DNA from: an uncultured Chloroflexota bacterium
GTDB taxonomy: Bacteria; Chloroflexota; UBA11872; VXNJ01
DNA length: 64,000 bases
Reading direction: 5' to 3'
Assembly: GCA_913043205.1 (NCBI GenBank)
Contig: CAJWLF010000001.1
Location: 1-64,000, forward strand
Notes under the pieces: generated by a model
Told to the model about the DNA's origin: nothing
What the model saw: only the letters and a program-made list of their open reading frames with translations
Database searches by the model: none
Program-made: the position numbers and the translations under genes
In this document: positions 32,662-42,256 of the stretch, one piece after another
How positions within the stretch are numbered: the first letter of the stretch is position 1
How the letters are laid out: the number at the start of each line of letters is the position of its first letter

Positions 32662-34035
32662 ATGAATGTTGTGCTTGTGATAATGGATACTTTGCGGCGT
32701 GATCATGTGGGGTGTTACGGAAATGAATGGATTCAAACTCCTTTTTTGGATCAATTTGGTACTGAATCCATCAGGTTTGTTGATGCGTATCCAGAATCTC
32801 TTCCCACGATAGAGGCCCGTCAGGGTATGCATACTGGCATAAGGTTGTTTCCGTTTAACAACCATAAGAGTATTAAGGGAGATGGTGTGCGCTGGGGCGG
32901 GTGGCATCCCATCGATGACGCAAAGGTGACATTGTCTGAAATCTTGGCTAATGCTGATTATCGTACTGGTCTTATTACGGACGTGTACCATCAGATGAAG
33001 CCGGGTATGAATTTTCATCGTGGCTTCCACCAATTCCAATGGATTCGTGGTCAAGAAGGTGACGCATGGAAATCATCGACTACGATGGCTAAACGCGATA
33101 TATCTTCGATATTGCCACCAACCATGGTTGGCACTGTAAAAGAACGAGCTTTGCGTCGCTATTTGGCGAATGTTGACATAAGACAATCCGAAGAGGATTA
33201 TTTTGCACCACAGGTATTTAGAGCAGGAATGCGTTTTCTTGAGGACAATAGGGATGATGACTTTTTCCTCGTTATAGACTCGTTCGATCCGCATGAGCCT
33301 TGGGACCCTCCCGAATGGTACTCTGATCAATACAACCCTGGATATGATGGTCGGAACTACATATGGCCCACAACTCAAGACAGCTCGATTTATTCGGACG
33401 AAGAAATAAAGCAGATACGCGCCCTGTATGCAGGCGAGGTGACGATGACAGATAGGTGGTTTGGACATTTTATGAGCCACCTAGAGCAATTGGGCTTGAA
33501 GGAAAAAACGTTGGTCGTGGTGTTATCCGATCATGGTCATCTGCTTGGTGAAAGAGGCGCTATAGGCAAGTTTTCACCGTATCTTTATCCAGAGCTATTG
33601 GACATAGTTTTGATGATTCGCCGGCCTGATGGTGCTGACGCAGGTAAAGTGATTGATGGATATGTGTACGACCATGATCTCCTTCCGACGATTCTGGAAT
33701 TCTTGCAAGTAGACGCTCCCACGAAAGTTGATGGGGTTAGTCTATGGCCGATGGTATCCGAGACGGTGGGAGGGAGAGACTATATTACGTGCAGTATGGG
33801 TTCTCATTTGGCGTATGTGGACCGTGAGTATTGGTATATATGTGAACGTGACGGTTCTGAGCCTAAGTTGTACCCGATGGAAAATTACCCATCCCTTGAT
33901 GTGGATGTAGCTCCTCAAAACCCTGATATATGCGCGCTTTTGTACAGGCGTTTATTGGGCGATGCAGGAGGCATGATTTTGCCAATCGACGAAGAATCAC
34001 TACGCCAAGTCGGGCCGTGGTACGAACAAGTCTAA
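32662..34035 (+). CDS. sulfatase-like protein, tandem paralogue of the preceding gene
   Basis: NVVLVIMDTLRRDHVGCYGNEWIQTPFLDQFGTESIRF...PTIEARQGMHTG...DSFDPHEPWDPPEWY...VVLSDHGHLLGERG. Confidence 0.88.
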   Translation: MNVVLVIMDTLRRDHVGCYGNEWIQTPFLDQFGTESIRFVDAYPESLPTIEARQGMHTGIRLFPFNNHKSIKGDGVRWGGWHPIDDAKVTLSEILANADYRTGLITDVYHQMKPGMNFHRGFHQFQWIRGQEGDAWKSSTTMAKRDISSILPPTMVGTVKERALRRYLANVDIRQSEEDYFAPQVFRAGMRFLEDNRDDDFFLVIDSFDPHEPWDPPEWYSDQYNPGYDGRNYIWPTTQDSSIYSDEEIKQIRALYAGEVTMTDRWFGHFMSHLEQLGLKEKTLVVVLSDHGHLLGERGAIGKFSPYLYPELLDIVLMIRRPDGADAGKVIDGYVYDHDLLPTILEFLQVDAPTKVDGVSLWPMVSETVGGRDYITCSMGSHLAYVDREYWYICERDGSEPKLYPMENYPSLDVDVAPQNPDICALLYRRLLGDAGGMILPIDEESLRQVGPWYEQV

Positions 34036-34188
34036 ACGTTCCTAAACTATATATTGAGTGTTAATAGCCTTCTATATGTGACGCACTGACGGGCATAAAA
34101 TTCTTTTCGATGATATTGCATGGAGATGATTGATTTTTGGGCCGCCGAATGTGATTAAGGTTGGCATGATCTGCTAGTCAGGATTTGC

Positions 34189-34218
34189 TAAACTTTGTGA
34201 CAAGGATCACAAAGTTTA
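34189..34218. promoter_or_regulatory. perfect 12-bp inverted repeat with CRP-type core TGTGA-N6-TCACA
   Basis: TAAACTTTGTGA caagga TCACAAAGTTTA read directly at 34189-34218. Confidence 0.7.
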
Positions 34219-34344
34219 TTAATATCTGCGCGGCAATACAAGAAATGGTAATTGTTCATTACTGAATTTAAACCAGTAAAGCTAGCAATTGTAAATCTAG
34301 TCTATAGGTAAGTTACAGTCGATCCGCGCAAAGCGGTCATTAAT

Positions 34345-35250
34345 ATGATTAAATCTTGGAATAGTATTCGGTCGAATTATAGATTAGTTGGGCCTCGTTC
34401 TCTTGGAGTGAGGCCGGTACGATTACATAGAGTTATGGGTTCAGTAGGACGTTCTAGGAGTGTTGATAACAATTTTCAGGCGAAGAATAATGATGGAGCC
34501 CAAAAATGGCACTATCAGAGTGTATATGATGCAATGAAGTCTGGGTGTATGTTACCACCTGTCGTAATGTACGAATTTCTAAATGAATATTTTGTTTTTG
34601 ACGGACACAACAGGGTTGCTGCAGCGATATCCCTTGGTCGTAAATTTGTTGACGCTGAGATTATTCAATTTTTACCCACGACGGAAAGTGACGCTCGTCG
34701 ATTGTCTGTGGAGCGTGCGAATTTCGAACTTAAGACCGGAATCAGAACCATTGAAGCAAATAGGCCGGGTGTGTATCCCAGGCTTTTGCAATGTATCGAG
34801 CAAAGGTGCATGGAATTCGACGAACTAATAACGTGTAGCTCTCGATTTAGATATTACGCTGACGAATGGCATCGCGTAGTGTTTATTAGAAACGTGGGCC
34901 CGTTGATACGGGCCGGCTTGGTTAATGATGAATATACTGCTGCAGACGTATTTCTTGAGTTGCTGGAGCGTCAGGAGATGGAAAGTGAGCGTGCCGGGTT
35001 TGATGTCGATATTGTGACGACTCAGCAGTTAATGGTTGAAGGACATAAAGACGCTCAAATGAATGCCGGGCAACGCATCGCTCAACAGGTGTTTCAGCGG
35101 GCTGACAAAATGGCGTTCAGCATAGGTCGCAATGAATTGGGGCTATTGTGTGATGACTATATAGATGTCCAAAATATTGATCCAAACATGATTGCCAAAA
35201 TAGAAGCTGTTCTTAATGATGCTCGCCTATGCGCTGCTGGGCCGATGTGA
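34345..35250 (+). CDS. ParB/sulfiredoxin-fold-like protein with a DUF4032-like C-terminal part (inference)
   Basis: MLPPVVMYEFLNEYFVFDGHNRVAAAISLGRKFVDAEIIQF resembles ParB N-domain 'vvDGHHRvaAa...G'; YADEWHRVVFIRNVGPLIRAGL downstream. Confidence 0.65.
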   Translation: MIKSWNSIRSNYRLVGPRSLGVRPVRLHRVMGSVGRSRSVDNNFQAKNNDGAQKWHYQSVYDAMKSGCMLPPVVMYEFLNEYFVFDGHNRVAAAISLGRKFVDAEIIQFLPTTESDARRLSVERANFELKTGIRTIEANRPGVYPRLLQCIEQRCMEFDELITCSSRFRYYADEWHRVVFIRNVGPLIRAGLVNDEYTAADVFLELLERQEMESERAGFDVDIVTTQQLMVEGHKDAQMNAGQRIAQQVFQRADKMAFSIGRNELGLLCDDYIDVQNIDPNMIAKIEAVLNDARLCAAGPM

Positions 35251-35360
35251 CTTCGACGTGTGCGATGCCAGCGTATGTAAATTTGTCTTAGTAGGGCAGT
35301 GAAGTACGATTAGGCATAAACTCTAGAAGTAATTATGTTAGTGATACTGGTTCTGATCTA

Positions 35361-36071
35361 ATGTCTATATTCGTTTTTCCGGACTTATGGGTACTGCTCT
35401 TGATTGGTTACCTAATTGGTTCTGTCAACTTATCAGTCCTGTTGGGTAAATGGATAGGGAAAGACATTCGTGGGGTTGGGACAGGAAATCCTGGGGCTTC
35501 AAATGTATACAGAAACCTTGGGCAAGCGTTCGGAGCCGCTATTCTAGTTTTGGATGCTTGCAAAGCGCTTCTCCCTATGATCATTGTCTCTAACTGGTAT
35601 GGTGCGACCCATCCACCCGAGATAGGATTAGGTATGGCTATCGCTGTGGCTTGTACCGCTCAAATAGGCCATTGCTGGACTGTTTTTCACAAATTTCGTG
35701 GTGGAAAAGGGGTAGCTGTTTCGGCCGGACTATTTATTGGGTTTGGTGTTATCGGTGGACCGGAATTTGGTGTTAACAATCATATTTATCCTATTATTGG
35801 AACCGCTGGATATCTAGTCGGTATTAGGGTAAGAAAGCCTGGTATGGCGATGGGGATGATGGTTTTGTTGTCAGTTCCCATAGGATTAATATTGGGCGTC
35901 AGCGGTGAGATATTGATTGGTAGTGGCATGACAACGGGACTCTTTTTTATCCGGAGAATGCAGGATATTTTTCCGTTTTGGAGTCATACTTCAAACAGAT
36001 GGTTTTTGATATGGTCTGTTGTGATGGATGACATCGTTCCGGGTCAAATTTTGGTAGGGAGACGTGGTTAA
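35361..36071 (+). CDS. plsY: glycerol-3-phosphate acyltransferase PlsY
   Basis: LIGYLIGSVNLSVLLGKWIGKDIRGVGTGNPGASNVYRNLG...IGHCWTVFHKFRGGKGVAVSAG. Confidence 0.92.
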   Translation: MSIFVFPDLWVLLLIGYLIGSVNLSVLLGKWIGKDIRGVGTGNPGASNVYRNLGQAFGAAILVLDACKALLPMIIVSNWYGATHPPEIGLGMAIAVACTAQIGHCWTVFHKFRGGKGVAVSAGLFIGFGVIGGPEFGVNNHIYPIIGTAGYLVGIRVRKPGMAMGMMVLLSVPIGLILGVSGEILIGSGMTTGLFFIRRMQDIFPFWSHTSNRWFLIWSVVMDDIVPGQILVGRRG

Positions 36072-37495
36072 CCGACCCTAAGGTTACTAGCTGGAAATTT
36101 GCGCCATCCATGTCTGGCACGTCGGCTCAGTAATGCGAGGGCTATCAATAATGGTCCTAGACGACCAACAAACATCATTAAGCTATAGAAGACCTTGCCT
36201 AGCCCGGATAGCTCGGATGGCAGGCCGGTGGAAAGGCCGACTATACCTATTAGTGATGCAGTGTCGAACAAGGTCTTTGCGATAGAAAACTCTGCGTTTA
36301 ACAGTGAAAAAATGACTGGTACGCTGACAAATAGTAGTGTGAGATATAGGATTAAAATGGTGATGCTTACGTGTATTCGGTCCGTAGTAATGGTTCGGCC
36401 GAATGCTTCTGCATACGGTCTACCGGTCAAGCTGGACTTCATTGCTGCTAGTAATGCACCGATGGTATTGACTCTAACTCCACTACTCATTGAAGCAGAG
36501 GCTCCGCCGACTATCATGAACAAAATCATAAAGATCATTGTTAACTCGCCGATCATGCTGAAATCTACTGTCGAAAACCCAGCGCCTCGGACGGTGAATC
36601 CGTGAAAGACGGCATTCGTGACGCGATGTGCAATGGGAAGTCCTCCAAGGCTATTTGCGTTTTGCCACTCCAGTAAAGCAAATCCAATCCCTGCCATCGG
36701 CCATAAAAACGCATTAAGTACTAAGACCAATTTAGTTTCCATGTTCATAGCGGAAAAGCGCAGTTTTCGGAAAATTTCCACTACGACTAAAAACCCTAAG
36801 TCCCCCTGTATTGTCATGAATAAAATAGTCATCAGAAAGAGGGGGCTTTCTGAATAAACACGAAGGCTGTCAGAACCGGGAATCAAGTCGAATCCAGATA
36901 CAGTCACTGCACTGACAGAATGGAATACTGCATAAAAGACTGCATCTTCTGGCCCAACTATTTTGTCATTTTGAAACTGAAAAAAAAGTAGTAGACCTCC
37001 GACTATCTCTACAGCAATCGTAAAAACTAGTAATCGTTTGGCCAGTCCGACTACTCCCCCAATTGCTCTCAGTGACATGGATTCGGCCAATGTTTGTCGG
37101 TGTCCAAAAGAAATGGGTCGTCCTAATGCCATAAATAGCAATATTGCTCCTGCCATGAAGCCCAGTCCTCCAACTTGCATCAAGATCAGGATGATTATGT
37201 GTCCGGCTCTGCTCCAGTGGGTCGATGTCTCTAATACCACTAGACCCACTGTGCCAGTGGCTGAAGCGGCAGTAAAAAGGCTATCTATGATGTTTGTCGC
37301 GGTGTTGTTGGCACTAGCGAATGGTAGGCTCAGCAATATGGTTCCTGATCCAATAATGGCGAAAAACCCTAATATCAGAGCTACTTGAGGGCTAATTCGG
37401 TTGGGACGCCTTAACGTGTTTGCCATATCTAGTGCTATCGATCGCCCTCGTTTCACTGAGACTAGGCGCTCGGATCTAAATTGTTGCTTTTTCAA
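36068..37495 (-). CDS. TrkH/KtrB family potassium uptake protein
   Basis: VFHSVSAVTVSGFDLIPG...MIVGGASASMSSGVRVNTIG...LIGIVGLSTGLPSELSGLGKVFYSLMMFVGRLGPL. Confidence 0.9.
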   Translation of the reverse strand: MKKQQFRSERLVSVKRGRSIALDMANTLRRPNRISPQVALILGFFAIIGSGTILLSLPFASANNTATNIIDSLFTAASATGTVGLVVLETSTHWSRAGHIIILILMQVGGLGFMAGAILLFMALGRPISFGHRQTLAESMSLRAIGGVVGLAKRLLVFTIAVEIVGGLLLFFQFQNDKIVGPEDAVFYAVFHSVSAVTVSGFDLIPGSDSLRVYSESPLFLMTILFMTIQGDLGFLVVVEIFRKLRFSAMNMETKLVLVLNAFLWPMAGIGFALLEWQNANSLGGLPIAHRVTNAVFHGFTVRGAGFSTVDFSMIGELTMIFMILFMIVGGASASMSSGVRVNTIGALLAAMKSSLTGRPYAEAFGRTITTDRIHVSITILILYLTLLFVSVPVIFSLLNAEFSIAKTLFDTASLIGIVGLSTGLPSELSGLGKVFYSLMMFVGRLGPLLIALALLSRRARHGWRKFPASNLRVG

Positions 37496-37573
37496 GGCTT
37501 CTCTAATTTTGGTGATGGAAGCACAATATTTGCTTAATATTGTCCTGGTTTGTAAGACAATTCATAACTCTTA

Positions 37574-39550
37574 CTACTCTTCTTGCTTTTGAAGATCAAC
37601 TAATGCATTAATGTCCTCGAGCGTCGTAGTGTCTCCTTGTATTTCTCCTCCCATAGCAATCTCTCGCAATAGTCTTCTCATGATCTTCCCGCTTCGGGTT
37701 TTTGGAAGTGAAGCGGTAAATCGTAATATTTTTGGCCGTACAAATGCTCCTATGGTCTTTGCGACATGTTGTCGTAAAGTCTCTTGAAGTTCATCCCCTG
37801 CGTTGTAGTTAGATTTGAGAGTTACGAAGGCAGCTACTGCTTCTCCCGTAAGTTCATCTGGAACCCCAATTACTGCTGCTTCAGCGACGGCTTCGTGCGA
37901 GACTAAGGAGCTCTCCACCTCTGCCGTCCCTATACGGTGACCTGACACATTTAGTACATCGTCAATTCGTCCAATTACCCAAAAATAGCCATCTGAATCA
38001 CGGGTTGCTGCATCACCTGCCAAGTATACGCCTGGGAATTTGCCGAAGTAAGTTTCATGAAATCTATCTTGTTCGCCAAATTCCCCATCGTGGCCAGGCT
38101 CTCCCCATCCATCCTTGTATATTCCCCTAATCATGCTAGGCCACGGCTGTTTTATGACCAATAATCCGCGCTCGTCAGTGTCTGCCACCGATCCATCCTC
38201 GCGCAATATTTCGGCGTCCACCCCGAAAAATGGAAGAGTAGCAGAACCCGGTTTGGTAGGGGTGGCTCCAGGTATAGGGGTGATCATTATGCCGCCGGTT
38301 TCGGTTTGCCACCATGTGTCAACTATTGGGCACTTGTTTCCGCCTATAATCCGTCTGTACCAGTTCCATACATCTGGGTTGATAGGCTCGCCAACAGTGC
38401 CGATCAGACGCAGCGTACTGAGATTGTAATTGTTTGGCCAAGAATCTCCCCATTTGATGAAGGCCCGTATTGCGGTAGGGGCTGTATAAAAAACTGTTAC
38501 TTTATAGTCTTGAACAATTTTCCATAATCTGCCGAAATCAGGGTGATCTGGGGCCCCTTCGTACATTACGCTGGATGCACAATTAGCCAATATCCCGTAC
38601 ACGATATAGCTGTGGCCTGTAACCCATCCCACGTCTGCTGTGCACCAGTAAACATCGTCATCACGCAAGTCGAAGACTATTTTTGACGTTGTTGCTGTAT
38701 ACACCATATAGCCTCCGGTAGCATGTACAACACCCTTAGGCTTACCTGTGGTTCCACTTGTGTAAAGAATGTAAAGAGGGTGTTCAGCTGGGACCATGAC
38801 TGGCTCGCATGTAGTGGCCTGTTCGCTCAAGAGATCATGCCACCAGACATCTCGGTTAGGAGTCATTTGAATAGTGTTTTCGCAACGGTTTAGGACTATA
38901 ACGTGCTCCACACTTGGGCATCCGTTATTACTGACGGCTTGATCAACATTGGATTTTAAAGGGATGATCTTGCCTCGGCGCCAGCCCCCATCGGAAGTGA
39001 TCACACATCGGGCACTTGCATCCAACACTCGGTCACGTATTGCATCTGAGCTAAAACCGCCGAAAATGACACTATGAACCAATCCCAATCTTGCGCACGC
39101 TAGCATTGCTACTACAGTCTCAACAACCATGGGCATGTAGATAATTACTCTATCTCCCTTTTCTAAGCCCAGCGACTTTAGCCCATTTGCTGTTTGACAC
39201 ACTGATGACAAAAGTTCTTTGTAGGTGATAGAACGTCGGTCTCCAGGCTCACCTTCCCAGTAATAGGCAACCTTGTCACCTTTGCCGGCGAGTACGTGGC
39301 GATCCAGGCAATTGACGGTAATATTTAGTTCTCCATCTTCAAACCAACGACAACGAGGTGGGTCCCATTTTCGGAGAATAGTCCATTGTTTATGCCATTC
39401 GAATTCATCGCTCAATTTTCGCCAAAAGGATTCGGGATCAGCTAGGCTTCGTTTATGGAGATCACGATATTCTTCCATGCCAGCGATGTGCGCTGACTTC
39501 GAGAAGTCTCGACTGGGATTAAATACGCGTTCTTCTTTGGTATTTGCCAT
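37574..39550 (-). CDS. acs: acetyl-CoA synthetase (AMP-forming)
   Basis: LYILYTSGTTGKPKGVVHATGGYMVYTATTSKIVFDLRDDDVYWCTADVGWVTGHSYIVYG...KTRSGKIMRRLLREIA; likely ATG at 39550 rather than ORF-track 39622. Confidence 0.95.
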   Translation of the reverse strand: MANTKEERVFNPSRDFSKSAHIAGMEEYRDLHKRSLADPESFWRKLSDEFEWHKQWTILRKWDPPRCRWFEDGELNITVNCLDRHVLAGKGDKVAYYWEGEPGDRRSITYKELLSSVCQTANGLKSLGLEKGDRVIIYMPMVVETVVAMLACARLGLVHSVIFGGFSSDAIRDRVLDASARCVITSDGGWRRGKIIPLKSNVDQAVSNNGCPSVEHVIVLNRCENTIQMTPNRDVWWHDLLSEQATTCEPVMVPAEHPLYILYTSGTTGKPKGVVHATGGYMVYTATTSKIVFDLRDDDVYWCTADVGWVTGHSYIVYGILANCASSVMYEGAPDHPDFGRLWKIVQDYKVTVFYTAPTAIRAFIKWGDSWPNNYNLSTLRLIGTVGEPINPDVWNWYRRIIGGNKCPIVDTWWQTETGGIMITPIPGATPTKPGSATLPFFGVDAEILREDGSVADTDERGLLVIKQPWPSMIRGIYKDGWGEPGHDGEFGEQDRFHETYFGKFPGVYLAGDAATRDSDGYFWVIGRIDDVLNVSGHRIGTAEVESSLVSHEAVAEAAVIGVPDELTGEAVAAFVTLKSNYNAGDELQETLRQHVAKTIGAFVRPKILRFTASLPKTRSGKIMRRLLREIAMGGEIQGDTTTLEDINALVDLQKQEE

Positions 39551-39869
39551 TGTGATTAACTCGATTTCTGAACTTGTGCATCCTGTTGGGTGATCGAATA
39601 TTCGATATTTATTCTTTGGCACTATAGCTACTTGCGGGGCAAACTCCCAAGTGAGCTACCTGTCAAGAGTAGTTCTATTACCGGTAGATACCTATTCAGA
39701 ATTCAACAAACTCCTAGGTTTGATTGTACTCAAAGGCCTTAAGATCGAATTGGTTGGCTTAATGCAGTGACTAATACTTTTCGAGCTCATATAAAGGCGA
39801 TCATCATTATACTTACACTTATTAACATACAAATCCTGTATATAAAAAAATACATTGTTGGAGGACTAG

Positions 39870-41030
39870 ATGTACGAACCTAAAAAATCTGATCATTTTA
39901 CTTTCGGGTTATGGACCGTAGGCAATATAGGTAGAGATCCGTTTGGCGACCCGGTTCGATCACCATTTAGCCCTGAACATATTGTGGAAAATTTATCGCG
40001 ACTTGGGGCCTATGGGGTCAACCTACACGATAATGATCTTGTGCCCTTTGACGCCTCTCTCGCACAGCAGGATCGAATAGTAAAGTCTTTCAAGAGTGCC
40101 TTGGAGGATCACGACATGAAGGTTCCTATGGCGACGACGAACCTGTTCACTCATCCAGTGTTCAAAGAAGGAGCTTTTACGTCGAATGATCCCGATGTAC
40201 GGGAATTTGCCTTGAAGAAAACACTTCGCGCTATCGATCTGGGAGCGGAGCTCGGTGCGGGGATATACGTGTTTTGGGGAGGGCGTGAAGGGGCCGAAGT
40301 GGATGCATCCAAACAATTGCCAGATGGTTATAAGTATTTTCGTGACGCTCTTAATTTCTTATGCTCCTATGTGAACGATCAGGGCTATGACATGAAATTC
40401 GCTTTGGAAGCAAAGCCAAACGAACCACGAGGGCACCTGTTTCTTCCTACTACCGGCGCTATGCTTGGATTTATTGCTACTCTAGATCAACCCGATATGG
40501 TGGGAGTAAATCCGGAAGTAGCTCATGAAACGATGGCCGGTCTGAATTTTCCGCACGCAGTTGCCCAAGCAATTGATGCCCAGAAATTATTTCATGTGGA
40601 TCTTAATGACCAAGAGATGAATAGGTTCGACCAAGATTTTCGATTTGGATCAGTGCAATTGAAAAGTAATTTCTTTTTGGTCAAATTGTTAGAAGATATT
40701 GAATATGACGGGATGAGGCATTTCGATGCTCATGCTTATCGAACCGAGCAAGAGATGGGTGTATGGGAATTTGCTCGTGGCTGCATGCGGACGTATCTCA
40801 TATTACGCGAAAAGGTGGACAAATTTAATGATGATACTGAGATTCAGGGGATGTTGTCTGAACTTCAGACTGAAAGTGTGAATTGGGACAGGATCGCTGC
40901 CGGATATTCATCAGACAAGGCGACGGAGTTAAAAGCGAAAAATTTCGATATTGATGCTATGGCAGAACGAGATTTCATGTATGAAAAACTGGATCAGCTG
41001 ACAGTGGAGATTATTCTCGGAATTAGATAG
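39870..41030 (+). CDS. xylA: xylose isomerase
   Basis: [13 protein letters not shown]...[26 protein letters not shown]...[14 protein letters not shown]...LFHVDLNDQ...[11 protein letters not shown]. Confidence 0.94.
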   Translation: MYEPKKSDHFTFGLWTVGNIGRDPFGDPVRSPFSPEHIVENLSRLGAYGVNLHDNDLVPFDASLAQQDRIVKSFKSALEDHDMKVPMATTNLFTHPVFKEGAFTSNDPDVREFALKKTLRAIDLGAELGAGIYVFWGGREGAEVDASKQLPDGYKYFRDALNFLCSYVNDQGYDMKFALEAKPNEPRGHLFLPTTGAMLGFIATLDQPDMVGVNPEVAHETMAGLNFPHAVAQAIDAQKLFHVDLNDQEMNRFDQDFRFGSVQLKSNFFLVKLLEDIEYDGMRHFDAHAYRTEQEMGVWEFARGCMRTYLILREKVDKFNDDTEIQGMLSELQTESVNWDRIAAGYSSDKATELKAKNFDIDAMAERDFMYEKLDQLTVEIILGIR

Positions 41031-41053
41031 GTGGTTATTGTGTCGAGCACAGT

Positions 41054-42208
41054 TTGGTCTCCGTCATTGAGCCGCAGATGAGTAAATCAATAGGGAATCA
41101 ATACGGCCGCATCGTAGTCAAATGTGGGACTTCTCTGGTCACAAGTCATGGTGCCGGCGTAAACGAAAGATTTGTGTCAGGTCTGTCCGATCAAGTGTCT
41201 TCAGTTATTTCGACAGGGTCAGAAGTCGTACTTGTGGTTAGTGGAGCTGTTGGCATGGGTAGATCCCTTCTTAGGGAAGAGGTTCCGGAATCCACTGTTT
41301 CTAAGCAAGTACTGGCCGCAGTTGGACAAGCTCCGCTTATGGCACATCTTAGTCGGGAGTTCAACAGACACGACATAATCGTAGCTCAAACCCTTATTGA
41401 TCGAGCCTCTGTGGAGAATCGCACAGGCTATCTCAATGCTCGAAACACACTTTTAGAGCTTACCCAGCGTGGCATACTGCCCGTGGTCAATGAAAATGAC
41501 GTGGTTGCTACTGAGGAGTTGAACCTTGGAGACAATGATCGGTTGTCTGGACTGGTTGCAAATTTGGTAGATGCTGACCTTCTGGTTTTGTTGACCGATG
41601 TGGATGGGTATTTTCGCCGCATTAAGGATGGCGATATGCAATTGGTGCCACAAATTGATCGGGTTACCGACGAAATGTTGAGCGAATCAGGAGGAACTGT
41701 CAGTGGGCTAGGTACTGGAGGGATGCGGGCAAAATTAGAGGCTGCTCGTCTTGCCATGTCACACGGTGTTACAGTGGTTGTTGCTAGTGGGACGGAGCCC
41801 GATATATTGCACCGAATTGTGTCAATGGAGATGGTTGGTTCGTGGTTTGTTCCGACGGCGGAACGAAAAGAGAGTAGGGATAGATGGATGCTTGCAAACT
41901 TAGGGATAAAAGGCAGGATTACTGTCGATATTGGTGCTGAGAAAGCTGTTAGAAAAAATGGAAAAAGCTTGTTGCCTGCGGGAGTAATCGAAGTCCAAGG
42001 TAACTTTGATAGGGGAGGGCTGGTTGTATTGTGCGACGTCAGTGCAAATCATTTTGGGAGAGGCCTCGTCAATTACGGTTCAACAGACATAGGTCGTATT
42101 AAAGGCTGTGACTCGGGCGAAATTATTAGTGTTTTAGGATATTCCCATGGGCAAGAGATTATTCACCGTAATAACATGGTGATTTCAGACCTTCCTGTGA
42201 CACCCTAA
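41054..42208 (+). CDS. proB: glutamate 5-kinase with C-terminal PUA-like domain
   Basis: GRIVVKCGTSLVTSHG...VVLVVSGAVGMGRSLL...PVVNENDVVATEELNLGDNDRLSGLVANLVDADLLVLLTDVDGYF. Confidence 0.95.
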   Translation: MVSVIEPQMSKSIGNQYGRIVVKCGTSLVTSHGAGVNERFVSGLSDQVSSVISTGSEVVLVVSGAVGMGRSLLREEVPESTVSKQVLAAVGQAPLMAHLSREFNRHDIIVAQTLIDRASVENRTGYLNARNTLLELTQRGILPVVNENDVVATEELNLGDNDRLSGLVANLVDADLLVLLTDVDGYFRRIKDGDMQLVPQIDRVTDEMLSESGGTVSGLGTGGMRAKLEAARLAMSHGVTVVVASGTEPDILHRIVSMEMVGSWFVPTAERKESRDRWMLANLGIKGRITVDIGAEKAVRKNGKSLLPAGVIEVQGNFDRGGLVVLCDVSANHFGRGLVNYGSTDIGRIKGCDSGEIISVLGYSHGQEIIHRNNMVISDLPVTP

Positions 42209-42256
42209 TAGTATTTGTATGAAGGATTAAAAACAGTGGCGTACTGTGAGTGAATT

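Noticed and set aside
34189-34218. Reading the palindrome as an intrinsic terminator
   Set aside because: The stem is AT-rich and is followed by TTAATATC rather than a T-run; a CRP-type operator fits better.
36195-37592. Series of plus-strand ORFs opposite trkH
   Set aside because: Antisense shadows of a membrane protein gene; no start-site signals or recognisable families.
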